The position numbers were made by a program, and so were the translations under genes. The notes beneath the pieces were generated by a model. That model made no database searches. It was not told the DNA's origin and was given only the letters and a program-made list of their open reading frames with translations. A stretch of 64,000 nucleotides of DNA, taken from NCBI GenBank assembly GCA_030268105.1, contig BSDZ01000032.1, positions 248,001 through 312,000 of the forward strand. The letters are read 5' to 3'. The stretch comes from Volvox africanus (Eukaryota; Chlorophyta; Chlorophyceae; Chlamydomonadales; Volvocaceae). This document shows, piece after piece, positions 27,496 through 38,800 of this stretch (position 1 is its first letter; every line of letters starts with the position of its first letter).

Positions 27496-28404
27496 GTGTG
27501 CTGTGTTAATTGTTTTAAGGGACACGCAGCTATTGACCTGCGTGTGATGGATGTCCGTTCAGCAATGAGCGCGATGTTATCTTTTTTAGGTGGGATGCAG
27601 AAATGGTGGGGAGAACATAGGATGGGACCTGAGGAAATTATGGGCATTATGGGGCATCGGAGGGGACGAAGGAAAAGACCGAGTGGAATATACCAGGAAG
27701 ACGGGCAGTTAGACGGGCCCGAACATAATCTATCGCTCTGGAGGTATCCTGGGAAGCGTAGGACTGTAGATGGCCAGATGCAGAGGGAAGTGACTGTACG
27801 GCCTGGGTACAGTAAGCTATGTTCGCTTATGTGGCAGCTGTCGTGCGGGTGTTCCTATGTAACATCTCCATGATTGGCAGCTTTTGGAGGGAGGTACTGC
27901 CGATAGCGGAAGTCTGCCTGTACCTTTTGAAGAAAGTTCAAAAGCATCCGCTCTCAGTCATTTAGTAACTCGGCTTCTTGTGCGTCTTGTTGTGCTAATA
28001 GCACATTTAAGCGTGCAGATCCTCGTTGGTGCGTGGGCATTTCACTGCCGGAATTTCTAACTTTGGGTTGCCTCCTCTTCTATGGGAGGATGGGTTGCCG
28101 GGGGCACGTGGTTTTGCTTCTGCTGCTGGGGGCTGCTAGGGGGCTGACTCCATCTGCGTATTGATGGCCCGTGGGGTAGGAACCAGGTTTTATGTCGTAA
28201 TATGTTTGGAACTATCAGGTAATGTCCCGGCATTGAAGAGCGCTAATGGGAAAAGGCAATAATGTTGTCCAAAACCTTTTTACAAAAATGCACAGGAAGA
28301 AGTCACATGCAAAGTAGTCTCATCCAAACTAGTTTTCGAAACGTGACGTCTGGTTGAGTTCCTTGTAGGTTTATCACGATAGGTTGTCGGAAGCGTTTGC
28401 AATG
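27496..28404. other. No gene seen
   Basis: Follows the stop of the U-box gene. One open frame (27,496-27,873) has no conserved motif. It probably holds the 3' UTR and intergenic sequence. Confidence 0.4.
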
Positions 28405-28450
28405 GCGTGCAGACACTGCACGTATCAAGATACGTGCAGTATCTGCACGC
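28405..28450. repeat. 46-bp near-perfect palindrome (22-bp arms, 2-bp centre)
   Basis: The left arm (28405-28426) and right arm (28429-28450) are reverse complements with one mismatch and flank an AA centre. The right-arm end, CTGCACGCAAT, recurs immediately downstream (about 28,461-28,471). It lies between genes and could extrude as a cruciform or mark a small transposon. Confidence 0.8.
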
Positions 28451-28559
28451 AATTGTCATTCTGCACGCAATCGACATTGTCAAGTGGAAGTTGCCTCGAG
28501 CCTAGTTAGACAGAACCTGGCCGCGTGTGAAGGCCGATTGGGCCTGCGACTTCGGAAAC

Positions 28560-28705
28560 TACGTCACAATAGCTGTTGAGAGTGAGCAGCACTCATATAT
28601 ACGGAAGAGAGTCAGATCGATCAATACGGCCCAGGGAGGGGCCGGGCGCTTTGCTGACTTGAACAATAGCTGACTTCGGCCATCCCCAAGTGGTGTCAGT
28701 TAAGT
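28560..28705 (-). mobile_element. Inverted relic of the copia-family LTR found in the 1,313-bp array
   Basis: On the minus strand this block reads GTTCAAGTCAGCAAAGCGCC, then CCCTGGGCCGTATT, then a variable piece, then GCTCACTCTCAACAG and GTGACG. The LTR-like block of the array has the same order (for example 50,045-50,145). Similarity may extend to about 28,807, where TGCAACA occurs, but boundaries and target-site duplications are not clear. Confidence 0.65.
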
Positions 28706-28807
28706 GATCATCGTATAATGGCAAAACGTACGTGGTGAGGGCTGACGGCCTACTCTGCTCCACCTTCCCCCGACCCTGAGGAATGCCATCGCGACTTGGG
28801 TGCAACA

Positions 28808-29390
28808 TAACGATATTGCGTCAAGTTAACTGCACGTGTCAATCACAATCCAATAGTTAGCTCGTGCTACAAATAAAGGAAAGAATACTCTGCCCTTAGC
28901 GAAAATGTTCTTGCCAGTGCACACAGCTGCGGCAAGTGTGGCTATAGATGTTCCACGGGGCCGAATTTCACTATATATTTCACTATCTATAGAGTCGTAT
29001 CACAAGGATATCCAAGAAGGATACAATACTTACACGACCATTTTATGACTCATAAAATCTATAGCCAGCGTAATGTGAGCATAATTTTGAGGCAGGGTCC
29101 AAGGCTTACCGCTGCGGATAGAATATGCGTTCTGTCCTTTCTCCGTTAGTGTCCTCAACCCACGTTGCGAGATTGGCTTCCTCCCCAGGATCACCTAAAC
29201 ATGCACCAACATAATCGACGGGCTGATCCCCCGGTTGAAGGTGTGATAACACCTACTAAAGCAAGGCAAGCGCAAAGCTCCCTTCGATCTGACTTGGCGT
29301 TACCACACTATCCAACCCCAGTACCATATTCAACACCAGACCGGAAAAGCATATGCAGTGCACAAGGATGCCGAGGGGCGGCAGTGGCCC
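28808..29390. other. No gene seen; short inverted GGCTATAGAT / ATCTATAGCC pair
   Basis: AT-rich spacer between the LTR relic and the CCT3 stop. A 10-bp inverted pair (about 28,939-28,948 and 29,058-29,067) encloses a CTATAG-rich segment. It holds the CCT3 3' flank; no coding signal is seen. Confidence 0.35.
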
Positions 29391-32300
29391 TTACTCCGCT
29401 AGCATCCGCTCACTTTCCACGTTGTCGTGATCCTCCACCTCGGGCGCGCCCCTGCCGGGCCCTGGCGCACCTCCTCGGTCCTTTTTCGACAACCCGGAAA
29501 CAATATCATCAATGCGCAGCAGCATCTGGGCGCTCTCAATTGCAGTCTTGATTGTCTGCGCCTTGACCTGTCCCCGCAACCCAACGCAGCCAAGGTACAT
29601 GGGAACAGTTAGATTCAGTTCTACAGTTAGGACTGGCAATTTCATTCCGCGTCTTGAACTGCAAGTCCCATGACCCCCACTACCCTCGTCCCTCATCACC
29701 TGGTACGGCTCCCAAACACCGAGCTGCTTCATGTCCTTGACCTCGCCTGTCTCGCCGTCAATGCCCCAGCTGCATCCGGGAGACTCGGCATGCTTCGCCC
29801 TTAGCTTGGTGAGGGTACGAATGACGTTGGCACCGCAGTTTTGGGCGAGTGTGCGGGGTATTACCTCCATCGCAACACCTGCCCAGTGAGGGTCAGACGA
29901 AGCACGCGGCAGGGGTGACCGTAACCGCCCGTGTGCAACCGTATGGACAATACGGTTGGATTTTGGAAACATACTAAGCGTGAAACCATAGGCCATGCAC
30001 CAGCCTGAGGGTTCCTTTAAAATAGCCGCCAAATGAGCGCAACCAGCTAGAAGGCGCGGCATTGGAACTAAACGAAAAGCCATCCATAATCAAGCAACGC
30101 ATATTTACGTACGCGCAATCACAAATGAACAGCAACTAGCCGGTGTTTATGCTGCAGCAATTGATCCGTATAAACTCCTAATAAGCGTGTCGGACCATTT
30201 CTCCCCATCAGGCCTGACTCACCTACTGCTTTAAATGGCCACTGCTCGACACCCTTAACGCTGGTGGCGCGCTCTGCCAATCCGTGGCTAATGGCCATCT
30301 CGCAGGCACCGCCGCCAGGCACAAGGCGCGGATCCAGGCAGATGTTGCGTGCCACGCCCATGGCGTCTGTCAGGTTGCGCTCGACCTGTGGATGGAGCGG
30401 GAATTTCAAAAGGCTTGCTCACATAAGGGTGCAAAGTGACCTGGGCATATATCGGAATTCCTCATCCAGATAGAGATTTTTATTTCGATTGGTCTAATGA
30501 TGAAATCAACACAAAAAGTTTTAGTTTTTACGATAACATAAGTTGTAATATCTGGTGGGTTAGTACGTTGCAGCTGTTTGTATGAAGGCTTGTGATTTAT
30601 AATCGCGCAAAGCATTGTGCGTCTTATAAATGTGAAAAACAAATATGTAGATTCAGGGGGATATAAAAAACCCTAAAACCCTAACATATATCGGTGCAGC
30701 AGATTTTCATGCTATCAGTTTTGAGGATTGTCTCCTATTTCAATTAGAAAATTTGGCACATTAACATGGGCCAAAATGATTCCAAGCCAAAGCTAGGAGA
30801 GAGCAATATCATTGCAAAAAATATATGGCGTAACCGATTAATGGTAGTTTAGCTATACCACAAGGGTAACTTAAATTAGCTATTTCAAAAACTACTCCTT
30901 GATTTGTATTTATATTTATTTGTATCTATGCTTAGCCTTCCTTTACTAACTAGCGTAAGTGATGTTTATTATCACCCGCCATTTCAACAGTAAATTTGGT
31001 AACGAAATGGTAACCTTTAGTGTACTCATCCTTTATATTAAAAAACGTTAATGTAACATTTAACCCTATGAGGAAAATGCATTCCTGATATAGGCCTATC
31101 GACGACATAGCTGCTAAAATTCCTATTAGCATAGTGTACGAACAATATCAATAGTTAATATTATCTTGACAATTACTTCTTTTTGAGGTAACCTGCTACG
31201 CAGGTTACTTTCGAAGCTAATTAAAGCTCCCGCTTTCCTAAAAAGAATATAGGCCATCACTAATATATTCCTTGTTGATAAAGGTAAGACCTTTACCATA
31301 TCCTTTTCATCTACCTTAAACCCTTTTGATTTAACGTTTCATATACCTTTTGCATCAGCCCCGTGTTCCATAGTACCATAGCGTTCGATACAAAACCAAG
31401 ACAACTAGCTTTGTTCATCATTTCCTCGCAATCAATTTTCTTAAATGATCATTGACGCGCAAAAAATACATCTTGCGAATGTATGTCTGGATTAAGAAGA
31501 TGGGAGGGCTCGGAGGTATGAATTTTCTTCCTGGAGTATCTAACTTGTCTATCAAAATAGGAGGCCTGACTTCTGGAGACATAACATTGACCGGTCATAT
31601 TGCAATATTTAGTTCAATGACTGAAAAAGAACGGAAAAATCCAGATAAGAAAAAAGAGGATAGCGAGCGGTTTTGGAACTACAGTGCAACAAGCAAATAT
31701 TCTCTTTAAACAATTCAATAGATTGGTACTACAATGAAAAAATATCAAGAGTGGATCCTAAAACTCTGCTTCGTAGTGGAAAAGGAAAACGTTTTCCTTG
31801 ACTGTCTTTTGAAACAAACTTAGAATAAAGCTTTTAAAATATGGAGTCTAAAGGTAGGAAAATGAGTGAAGGAAAAGCAAAAATAGCTTCCAAAAATAAC
31901 CCAGAAGGTAGAGGCCAAGTAAAAGAGTATTTCCATAATGGTAAAAAAATCACCCAGTTAAGCTAGTGTTAGATCGGAGAACTAATTTTGCTCCTGAATA
32001 TGAGGAATCAGGTGACTTGGTAGTTGGTGCTGATAGTCATGCCTTACCTTGGGCTAGTGCCAAACATAATTTTGCTAATTCTAGTGTTATTAGCATAACT
32101 ATAGAATTGTCAGCTGCATTAATAAAAGTGCTGTCTTGTCCCGTTACAGGTCACAGTCTTGTATATGAGAGAGCGGCGAACTTGTAAATAAAAAATATGG
32201 TCTTGCTTTTCCAATTGTTGACGGGATACCCATGCTACTTGCCTCAGGAGCAAGGAAAGCTTAATTTATACTTTCTGACAGTATAGCCCTTAAAGTTATT

Positions 32301-35300
32301 ACCTAGATAATCTTTTCTTACCTAGTATTAGCTAGAACACTCAAGGGTACCAATAATAAGTATAACTTGTAGCTAAACCACCAGAAATCTGTTATAACAC
32401 ATGACAAAATAAATAATACATAAACCCAAGATAACATATTCAGTACACTTTGGGAAGAAAGTATTAGCAGTGAAAGAGAAAGAACAATGGTTCTTTCTTT
32501 TAGGCAACATCTAGGCAACATCAAAAAAATTTAGGCAACATCAAAAAAGGTTTAACGAAGGAATACAGTGTTTAGTTGGACAAAGAATTACCTGCAAAAG
32601 CACAGGGATAAGAAAACAATAAAAATAAATTGTGATAAATTGGTAATTCGAGGCTGCAACAGGTAACTTGTGCGCGTTTGGGGTGATTATCAACATCAGC
32701 CAGGTCACAGCTCCCACGTTAAAACCCCTCATATGGACAAGTCGAAGGCATTTGCAATCACCGCATTGATACCATTCAGGGCATAAAGCGAAGATATTCC
32801 CATACCTCATTGAGGATATCCTTTGTGGCACCCCGTAATAGCACCGTGCAGGCCTTTGGCGATTTGCAGTCGACAACGAATGTGAAAAACTCGTCACCAA
32901 TCTTAACCACCTCAAACAAGCCTGCACCCGTGCCAATATCCGAGTCACGAATCTCGTCTGTCCTGTAGGTCCGTTGGGCATAACCAAAGGAGCTTGCTAA
33001 GTGAGCTTAGTGCCAATACTAGGGGTTAAACATGTTTTAAGTGACAACCAGCAACGCAGTCACTGATCAATACGCAGCAACCCACAATAGTATCACAGTC
33101 GACGCCAAAACCTCATTTAAAGCGGCGAAAAGCATATTTCCTGGACCCAGCAAAGAAACTTCTTTCCCAAACACATTATTTCTCAGTATTAATTCGCAGT
33201 CCTGGCGAATCATCTGACGCACCGGTTAACGATCGTGGCACCACAGGCCCGCGCAATGCGGTTATTATCCGTCTTACGCAGCCGGCGAACGGCTGATACA
33301 CCCGCTTTGGTGAAGTAGTGAGCAGCAAGGTCAGAGAGACCCTTCTCCGTGATAACAACGTCCGGTTTGAACGCCAGGATCTGCTCACACTGTCGTTGTA
33401 TCTGCTCCTCTTCCTGCTTCAGCAATGCAGCCCTGCCATGCATTCAATATGTCACCCCCGGGAACACAAACATCAGGGGACGAACGTTATAACTGGGGCC
33501 ACTCAAAATCCGGCGAAGCGAAGGCTGAAATTTGCTACATACCCGTCCGGTGTAGATCTATATCCCGTCTCACTCCTGGAGTGGGAGTGCATGAGTTACC
33601 CAGGCCAAGGGGAGGAGAAGAGCAATGTTGTAAGACCCTAGCCGCATACCCCAACAGAACGTAATGCCCGACCGGGCCAGCTCCCTCTATAAGTTCGTGG
33701 GCCTTCAATACGTGAGTTTGCTTCACTGTTCTTGCTTTCACTCCTGAACTTTGCCTCCAACACTCCGGGGTCCTCTAAGCCATTCTGAGTTCGAATCCAA
33801 TTCACGTCCTGCCGTACGTGCACAATTGTGTAGGCTAACAAGTAAAATACTTACTTAATATTGCGAACAATTTTCCATGTTTACCCCTGCACCTCCTGCC
33901 ACCCAGGCGCACCTTAAATCTTCGCCCAACGTAAACAGCATTGAATTTCCTGGTTTCGCACTGCAATTCTATAGGCCCTCTCCCTATACTTATAATTCAC
34001 CCCTCTCATTTCGCCCTTCGCACCAGTCCTCCTCTTTTGTGAGCTCCACGTTCGTCTGGTTCTCCCCTTTTTTGTACTCAAGCGGGCAGTCCAGCAGCAG
34101 GATGCGTGGATTAACGATGCGTCGCCGCATGCGGCCCGGCACTACCACGTCCTTGTTGAACATGACGCCTGGCACCGGGTCCCGAATAATTGGTTAAGAC
34201 AATATGGATACGCTTTGTGAGCATAACGCAGCCTGCTTCACGACACTGACTCCCAACTGAGCACAACGCCTGCAGAAAACATGCACATATCACCATCAGA
34301 GCTCGTCCTACGCCACCCTACTTGTTACGTACTGGTAGGCAACGGTGCCAGGATATCTGGCGTTCACTCCCTTCAGCTCGTCGTTTCCGCTCGCTTGGCT
34401 CTTTCATTTGTGAGACTGTCGGATGCGAGCTGTGCTTCATACCTACCCTTAAGAACCCGGCAGTCCTCAATGGTGCCCCCGGGTATCTTCTCCACTTTAG
34501 CATAGTTTTTAATATCGATCTCCTTAGAGCCGCCACCAAGATCCACCGTCACCGTCTGCACCGCATCGAGCGCCAGCTCCTATCGGGCAGCATCACGCCG
34601 TGTGTGGGTGAGGGAGTAAGGAGCTGAGCCGAACCCAAGTTACCAAAGAAGCGCACAATCCAGGAAATTCCAAATGGGCCAAGAAAGACTCCATCCCTCG
34701 TGCTAGTCGAGACGGTAACGAGAATCCCAGTTCAGCACCCTTCTCTATTCTCAACATCTGACGCACCGCCATAAGAGTCCCAAAGCGGTGCGTGAACTTG
34801 GTCCCAATGCAGCTGTTGACAACATTAAGCATCTGTTCCCGGTTGCCTGTATCGATCGGAAACGCCAGCCGGTCGATGATGGTCACTGAGTCTTCCAGTG
34901 CCCGTGCAAATCCACGCACGATCACGGTCGGATGGATGTTCTTCTCGAGGAAAGGCTCCGCCATCTGGAGCATCTCGCCGGCTGCACAGAAGAACGGCCG
35001 CCCCAACCCGAAGGGAAGGGGGAAATTAACTAGCTGCTTAAACATATACTCTGAGAGGCAACATGACACAGACACATACCAAGAATAATGACGGACGTAG
35101 TGCCATCGCCCACCTCCTCGTCTTGGGTCCTGCTAAGCTGGATCATGGACTGCGCGCCATTTAAGCCCGCCCTTAGACTTAGGCCCCTCTCAAGGAAGTT
35201 AGCAAAAAGTCATCCACACCTTTGCAGCTGGATGTGAAACATCAATCTCTCGTAGAATTGCATGCCCGTCATTCGTCAATACAATGCCGCCGTTCGGGTC

Positions 35301-35517
35301 TAGGAGCATCTTCAGCATTGAGCGCGGCCCAAGGGTTGTTCGGATGATGTCCGCGACAGCCTGAGAAAGTTTAGATGTTCCATGTTAGCTGGCAGCTTGA
35401 GAAGTCGACGTCCGCGTCCAGCGGGCATACCTTAGCGGCGGCAATATTGGCAAATTGTGCCCTTTTTCCCGTCTCCCGCTTCGTGCTTGCATTCAATACA
35501 GTCACTGGTACTTGCAT
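29391..35517 (-). CDS. CCT3: CCT3, T-complex protein 1 subunit gamma (cytosolic chaperonin)
   Basis: This is a subunit of the eight-member TRiC/CCT ring that folds actin, tubulin and other proteins in the cytosol using ATP. Met at 35,517 opens [20 protein letters not shown]; exons 35431-35517, 35220-35360 and 35080-35149 join in phase. They give the nucleotide-site segments [20 protein letters not shown] and [14 protein letters not shown]. Exon 4 begins near 34,987. Later exons carry [20 protein letters not shown] (34.5 kb), [18 protein letters not shown] (34.1 kb), [19 protein letters not shown] and [15 protein letters not shown] (33.2-33.4 kb), [19 protein letters not shown] (32.9 kb), [14 protein letters not shown] (30.3 kb), and [20 protein letters not shown] plus [13 protein letters not shown] near the end. 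The order and residues match the gamma paralogue throughout, and no disabling change was noticed. One intron of about 2.4 kb holds an AT-rich bacterial-like insert. It is divergent to the NEK gene. Confidence 0.95.
30667..30684. repeat. Short telomere-like motif (CCCTAAAA CCCTAA)
   Basis: Two units resembling the Chlamydomonas-type telomere repeat (TTTTAGGG on the other strand) lie near the left side of the AT-rich insert. It is too short to exclude chance. Confidence 0.35.
31160..31446 (-). pseudogene. C-terminal relic of a Tn3-family transposase
   Basis: On the minus strand [20 protein letters not shown] is followed by a helical stretch, a stop/frameshift near 31,320, then [20 protein letters not shown] and NLRSRLPQ. 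Tn3-type transposases end with a very similar block: Asn/Ala-rich, then a V-WNT core, a Leu-Ser-Pro-like segment, and a final LRPLR-like element. A 21-bp palindrome (about 31,188-31,208) lies in the last part. The relic abuts the truncated 5' side of the ffh relic, so the transposon may have broken ffh before or after transfer. Confidence 0.65.
31475..31801 (+). pseudogene. ffh: 3' relic of bacterial ffh (SRP54, signal recognition particle protein)
   Basis: Ffh is the SRP GTPase that targets nascent membrane proteins with the 4.5S RNA. This fragment is its C-terminal M domain: [19 protein letters not shown], then [16 protein letters not shown]. After a frame change near 31,650 comes [20 protein letters not shown] and KQFNRL; after a second change near 31,733, [19 protein letters not shown] and a stop. 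These are the expected segments in the expected order (SSMTxxER, SRKKRIAxGSGT, VNxLLKQF). The GTPase part is absent. Two frameshifts and the missing 5' end make it non-functional. Chlorophyte plastid genomes are not known to carry ffh, so plastid DNA is unlikely. Confidence 0.85.
31862..32090 (+). pseudogene. Unidentified bacterial-like coding remnant
   Basis: An ATG at about 31,862 opens [20 protein letters not shown], and the frame breaks near 31,950. The next frame has [20 protein letters not shown]. Codon composition resembles the flanking ffh and UPF0434 relics. I do not recognise the family. It is upstream of, and perhaps once in an operon with, the UPF0434-like gene. Confidence 0.35.
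32101..32264 (+). pseudogene. UPF0434 / YcaR-like (Trm112-domain) bacterial gene, one frameshift
   Basis: The first frame reads [22 protein letters not shown]. After a single-base frame change near 32,173 it continues [19 protein letters not shown] then [10 protein letters not shown] and a TAA at 32,262. This is the whole short UPF0434 protein (about 55-65 residues): Leu-x-x-LxCPVT-x-x-xLxY, then LAYPI-x-DGIPxML and an E/SAR end. One of the usual zinc-binding cysteines is present in SCPVT. The family is common in Alpha- and Gammaproteobacteria. Confidence 0.8.
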
Positions 35518-35855
35518 TTTAGCAGACCTACGATAACCTTCTAAAGCTGAAGAGGAAATGATCAGTCCAAAAGGTAGAATGTCCGGGGACGAAAGTGAGC
35601 AAGAATGCCACAAGCGGTGTTTGGTCTGAAACGCGAAAGATGTTTAAACTTTGTGCCTGGGCAACTGCAAGGTCTCGTTCTGAACCTCGTTGCCGTACCC
35701 GTTTACATTCGTTGCAACGAGTTAACACTTAGCAGCAATCCTTGTTCGCTGATGTGGCCTCAGTTCTAATTGATTAGATGCTTATTGGTTTCAGTATTTT
35801 TTAGGTAATAGAGAATTGTTGTATTTTGGTCCACGTGCCCTTCCTCCTTGAAAGC
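35518..35855. promoter_or_regulatory. Bidirectional promoter interval between CCT3 and NEK
   Basis: Only 338 bp separate the divergent start codons, so both 5' UTRs and core promoters must overlap here. The NEK-proximal part is AT-rich. I see no TATA box I would defend. Confidence 0.55.
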
Positions 35856-38800
35856 ATGGAAAAATATGATGATCTTTTTGTGATTGGGTGAGTAAATTTG
35901 AAGAAAAACTTTGTTAAATCCGCTGCCAACTCGAGCTATGGTGCCTTTGTGTCGGCCCGCAGGCAGGGGCAATATGGCACTGCCTCTAGGGCAAGGGACA
36001 AGTATGATGGCCAGCTTTATTGCATTAAACGCATACCTATGTCTGCTAAGGTAAGATTTGACCAGTCCAAAGGTTTAACCTGGGAAAACTGCCCGGCATG
36101 CAGCGTCGACACAAGGTCTGGACCCTGTGGCATGCAGGATGACCACACGGGTGCGCTTCGCGAAGCTCAACTTTTGGATTCTCTTGATCATCCTAACATC
36201 ATCCGATACCGGGAGAGTTTTGTTGACAAGGAAGGGGCTCTGTGCATTGTCACATCATTTTGCGAGGAGGGGGACCTTTTCACCCGAATTCGCAAGAAGG
36301 CGGTCCAGAAAGAGTACTTTACGGAGGAAGAGGTCATGAATATGTTCGTGCAGGTGGGCTGTCGCTTGGAAATCTGTCCCGAATGTGCGAGCAAGCACAC
36401 CAAGCAGTTGCCTCCCATCGCAGATTGCATCGGCAATCAGTTATATACATTCAAAGCGCATCCTTCATCGTGACCTGAAGACCCAGAACATCTTTATAGC
36501 ACGGGGCGGCATCATCAAGCTGGGTGACTTCGGGATTTCCAAGGTGCTTGAGCGCACAGACTCCTTTGCTACTACGGTTACGGGAACTCCGTACTACATG
36601 GCCCCGGAGATTTGCACAAACCAGCCCTACACTTACAAGAGCGACATCTGGTCCCTGGGGTGTGTCCTGTACGAGCTGTGTACCCTCAAGTGAGTGCAGG
36701 GGCGGCGGAGGAGGAAGGGGGATTGGACCTGGGGGATTCAACGTGTGGTTTGAATCCCCAGCACCGTCAAGACAACAATTTGATTCCAATGGACCACCCC
36801 GTCGCCGTGACACGAGTTAGCAGTCCTCCAACTATTCCCTACGCTCTGTCATAATTCTCTGCAGGCATGCCTTCGCCGCAGACAGCCTGCTGTCGCTCGT
36901 GTACCAAATTGTGCGTGGTAACTTTCCGCCTATCCCTACCGATCAGTTCACCTCTTCGCTGAGCGATCTCGTTAACCGCCTGCTCGCCAGGGATGCCAGC
37001 GTACGTCCTTCCCTTGGAGAGGTGCGAACGTCGTGCAGCCACGTGCATGTTATGTCATTACGGTTACTAGGCAGAAATCCGATAACCACTAGATTGTCCT
37101 CATCGCTGCATCGCACAAGTGTTCATGCTGTTTTCCAATGCAGGTTTTCAAAATGCCTTACATGCAGCGGCATCTGGACCGATTTAAGGCGGAGGAGCAG
37201 CGGCGGAACATGAAGCAGTCAATCAGCCTGATTCGCAGGAAGCAACTGCTAGGCGCTGCTCCGTGTGCAGTGGCCTATGGGGAGGTAGGTATTGGACTGG
37301 ATTCCCCATAGTGCTTCGTGCAGTTTAGCTACGTAAATATTTTTATCCTTGATCGGAATTTCAATAAATGGTATGTTGAACACTGTCAGGTAGCATGGTG
37401 ATTCGTGCTATGAGAAAGGCTTAGCCTAAGGACTTGCTATACTGATGCTTTTCCGGGTATGACCGACGCAGAACGACGTCAAGTTGACACCAAAACAAAA
37501 GATGGAGCGCAAAAAGGCCATGGAACGGGAGAAGGAGGAGCTAAAGATGCGTGTTGCAGCGATGAGTGCCAATAAGAACCGCGAGCAGGCGGCAGCGCGC
37601 AAGAGGGAGCAGATTTTTGGCTCCAATACGGGCCTGCCGGGAGCTCAGGTCTGCCCGCACAGGGTGGATAAGGGGTTTGAGGATGACGATTTGCCCAACA
37701 TGGGCACGGTGCGGATTGAGGAGACTACGCGAGGCCCCCCTTCCAGGCCCAGCAACAAGGGCATCTGGGCTCTGGACGGCCCGGAGCCAGGTGCTGCGGA
37801 CCCTTACGCCGCTACCTTGCCTTCTCAGGCGCGGACACAGCAGCAACAAGCAGGTGCGAGCACTGAGAAAGGAAGCCGATTAAGTCCCGGAGTGTTGCAT
37901 TGTAATGGACCTAGAAATGCACTGGTGGTGGATGGGATAATTGGGGATGAATGTATACGCACTCCAATGATTGGCGGGTTTGGTGGTGGCTTATTCACTG
38001 TTGAAAATATCAGGGGCTGTGAGCGTAAGACATGTTAAATGCATATTCAGCTGCTAGATGCTTCAAGGAATGTGCACCTTTTGGGTATGCGCATCCATGC
38101 ATTGAACCCAAGCAGGTGGTGGTCAGCGGTTTCCGGTGCAGCAGGTGCCTTCCCGGGGTATTTCTGCTGGAGGCGCAGGTCGGGTTGGGGCGTCCCCGGC
38201 TACGCAACAGCGGCCGGGTTCGGGCGTTGGAAGCAACCGGGCTGGAGGGGGCGGTATGAACACGTCGGGCCTGGGTGACGACGACGTGCTCACCGGGACA
38301 ATGCGCGCAGGAGCGACGCAGACTGGCTTACAAGGTGCGAGAGTGCTTTCCAGATAGGCATCAAGTGTATAGCAAGCGCTAGAATATGCGTGATCATGGA
38401 CGACCAATGGTTAGCAAGAAGTTGGCAAAGTATTTTGCAAGCGCCAAGCTGCTATTGGGAGCACTGGAACGCTTGACTGTCCACAGTTTACGTGGTTTGT
38501 CCTTGGTCTAGTGTCAAGACAGTTATGGCTGTTTCCGGGGGTTATGCGAACGGCCGAGGCATATTTGTACTGCATCGCATCGCCTCTGGCAACTCTTGTC
38601 CCTGGCGTTTGTCCTTATTGCAGCCACTGCAAGCGCGGTTGAGCAGGGTGGCTGGGGAGGAGCGGCGCAATGGACGATGAACCAAAATGGCGCGTCGGCC
38701 TTTGGAGACGACATGCCCAACATGGGCAGTGTGCAGCTGACGAACGGGTTCGGGTTCATGCAAGGCTCCGCGGCTCAGTACATGGCAGGTAACCGCACCA

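Larger units (their letters stand above)
30450..32640. other. AT-rich insert of bacterial origin inside a CCT3 intron
   Basis: Base composition switches abruptly to AT-rich between the CCT3 exon ending near 30,390 and the exon at about 32,800-32,960, then returns to the local GC level. Three decayed bacterial genes are recognisable (ffh 3' end, UPF0434/YcaR-like, Tn3-type transposase end). A further stretch (31,862-32,090) and a minus frame (30,950-31,132) look like coding remnants I cannot name. The TAGGCAACATC motif is repeated three times near 32,503-32,545 at the right edge. Intact CCT3 exons on both sides argue for a real insertion rather than a contaminating contig. Confidence 0.8.

Noticed and set aside
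28574..28807. Complete solo LTR with TGTTG...CAACA ends
   Set aside because: The similarity to array LTRs continues past the CAACA end and the flanks show no duplicated target, so only an LTR relic with open limits is claimed.
30450..32640. Mitochondrial or plastid DNA insertion as explanation of the AT-rich block
   Set aside because: ffh, a UPF0434-like gene and a Tn3 transposase are not expected in green-algal organelle genomes.
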